Positions 63,048 through 64,000 of a stretch of 64,000 bases of DNA are shown piece after piece (the first letter of the stretch is position 1; each line of letters starts with the position of its first letter). The notes beneath the pieces were generated by a model that saw nothing but the letters and a program-made list of their open reading frames with translations, ran no database searches and was not told the origin of the DNA. The position numbers and the translations under genes are program-made. This DNA is from JAFGPL01 sp963781805. Its GTDB lineage: Bacteria > Bacteroidota > Bacteroidia > Bacteroidales > UBA10428. Location of the stretch: NCBI GenBank assembly GCA_963781805.1, contig CAWAHF010000004.1:2666001-2730000 (forward strand). The letters run 5' to 3'.

Positions 63048-64000
63048 ATGACTAAATCCCGTTTGAATATTTCCAATAAAGACGATTCTGATCTTGTTAG
63101 GGCATTGAATATTTTTAGCCATAATTATAAGTTGCTTACTATATGTGTAATCCTGGCGCTTGCAGCAGCTTATTTTATAAATCGTCTTACCAATCCGGTA
63201 TTTAATATTACTGCATCTTTGTTAATAAAGGAAGATCGGAATAGCAAGCTGGGCGGCGGCGGGGAAGCTGAACAATATATTAACAAGGATTTATTCAATA
63301 GTAATCAGGGTTTTCAGAATGAGTTAGCAGTACTTAAATCATCACCTGTAGTGGAGCAAACAGTGAAGAATCTTGATCTCACAATAAATTATTATCAAAA
63401 AGACGGATTAAGAATACTGGACGCGTATAAAAGAGTTCCTTTTCGGGTATTATTGCTGAAAGATCATGTTCAACCCGTCAATGTACGTTTTATGATTGCA
63501 ATAAATGATGAAAACAATTATACGTTAAAGGCGGAAGCCAAAAAAGCTGTTTTTACCAATTTATATACCGAAGAATATTCATATGTTAAACAAGACTGGT
63601 CTTTTGAAGAATATGGAAATTTCGGTAAACTGGTAGAAACTCCCGATTTAGCATTTATCATTGAAAGAGACACTACAAAAAACGTTTTTGTAAAAGATGA
63701 TTTTATTTACAGTTTTATTTTCTCCAGCGTATCGAGAATGACAGGTTATCTTAAGGGGCACTTTAGTTTTGTTGTTGGTAATCGGGATGCTACCGTGGTT
63801 GATATTAGTCTGCGATCCAGATCAAACCTGAAGGGTCTGGATATTATGAATGAATTGATGGATGTGTATTCTACACAAAATGTTAATCGAAAAAATCATA
63901 TTGCCAATGCTACCATCGAATATATTGAAAGGCAACTGGGTGAAATTTCTGATTCTTTAAGCCAAACTGAAGATAACCTGCAATATTTCAGATCATCCAG
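63048..64000 (+). CDS. Wzc-like polysaccharide chain-length/tyrosine-kinase protein, partial
   Basis: The frame begins at ATG 63048 and is open to the window end (317 codons visible). Wzz-type start: an N-terminal cytoplasmic stretch, a membrane helix at about 35-52 (LLTICVILALAAAYFI), then the periplasmic domain (NPVFNITASLLIKEDRN, GFQNELAVLKSSPVVEQTVKNLDL). A long coiled coil begins at the edge. The kinase domain, if present, is outside the window. It regulates chain length and works with the Wza-like protein upstream. Partial at the right edge. Confidence 0.88.
   Translation, partial: MTKSRLNISNKDDSDLVRALNIFSHNYKLLTICVILALAAAYFINRLTNPVFNITASLLIKEDRNSKLGGGGEAEQYINKDLFNSNQGFQNELAVLKSSPVVEQTVKNLDLTINYYQKDGLRILDAYKRVPFRVLLLKDHVQPVNVRFMIAINDENNYTLKAEAKKAVFTNLYTEEYSYVKQDWSFEEYGNFGKLVETPDLAFIIERDTTKNVFVKDDFIYSFIFSSVSRMTGYLKGHFSFVVGNRDATVVDISLRSRSNLKGLDIMNELMDVYSTQNVNRKNHIANATIEYIERQLGEISDSLSQTEDNLQYFRSS

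Noticed and set aside
1..64000. CRISPR arrays, rRNA, tRNA, integrases or prophage genes
   Set aside because: Looked for repeated spaced units, clover-leaf ends and integrase/phage motifs; none convincing.

Overview
The window looks like a Bacteroidota chromosome, most likely of the Bacteroidales/Marinilabiliales type. The reasons are SusC/SusD pairs with a hybrid two-component regulator, type IX secretion signals (PorP/SprF, CHU_C-type and type A C-terminal domains), a fused E1 alpha/beta 2-oxoacid dehydrogenase, a fused DAHP synthase/chorismate mutase, and promoters fitting the Bacteroidota -7 element TAnnTTTG. No rRNA, tRNA or CRISPR array was seen.

Layout. 1-5.7 kb: secreted and surface proteins, namely a partial T9SS-cargo-like protein, PorP/SprF, an ECF sigma factor followed by a membrane protein with a CHU_C-like end, an orphan T9SS C-terminal domain, a MITE-like element, a lipoprotein and a beta-barrel. 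5.9-8.4 kb: E1 alpha/beta fusion. 8.8-26.2 kb: an arabinan utilization locus with a hybrid sensor/AraC regulator (HTCS), a 5' stub of a native susC, an apparently imported block (glycan-binding lipoprotein, SusC, SusD, start of a GH43), then GH43-GH51-GH43. A 17-bp motif occurs before both the susC stub and the GH operon, 59-60 bp from the -7 box, and is a good HTCS operator candidate. 26.6-38.6 kb: aldo/keto reductase, DUF6599 protein, recJ, lipB, a HAMP-GAF sensor, a MalY/PatB aminotransferase, ksgA, a MacB-type permease and purH. 38.7-44.3 kb: mreB-mreC-mreD-mrdA-rodA for cell shape.

44.4-49.4 kb: aromatic amino-acid operon pheA - DAHP synthase/chorismate mutase - aroB - aroD - aroC. It is preceded by what I consider the most notable element in the window: two consecutive transcription attenuators. 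Each has a short Phe/Tyr-rich leader peptide, an antiterminator arm starting 0-1 nt after the leader stop codon, and a competing intrinsic terminator. aroB carries an apparent +1 frameshift near its 5' end.

49.5-54.2 kb: remnant of an RNA methyltransferase, then (minus strand) a DUF6702 protein, a large T9SS type B protein and a TPR protein. 54.3-64 kb: surface polysaccharide locus with a UDP-glucuronate epimerase-like enzyme, Wzi-like protein, an acyl-carrier-protein/asparagine-synthase/NAD-synthase-like/AMP-ligase cassette, the Wza-like exporter and the start of a Wzc-like chain-length protein that runs off the window.

All calls come from reading the sequence. No database search was run, so family names are by recognition of motifs.
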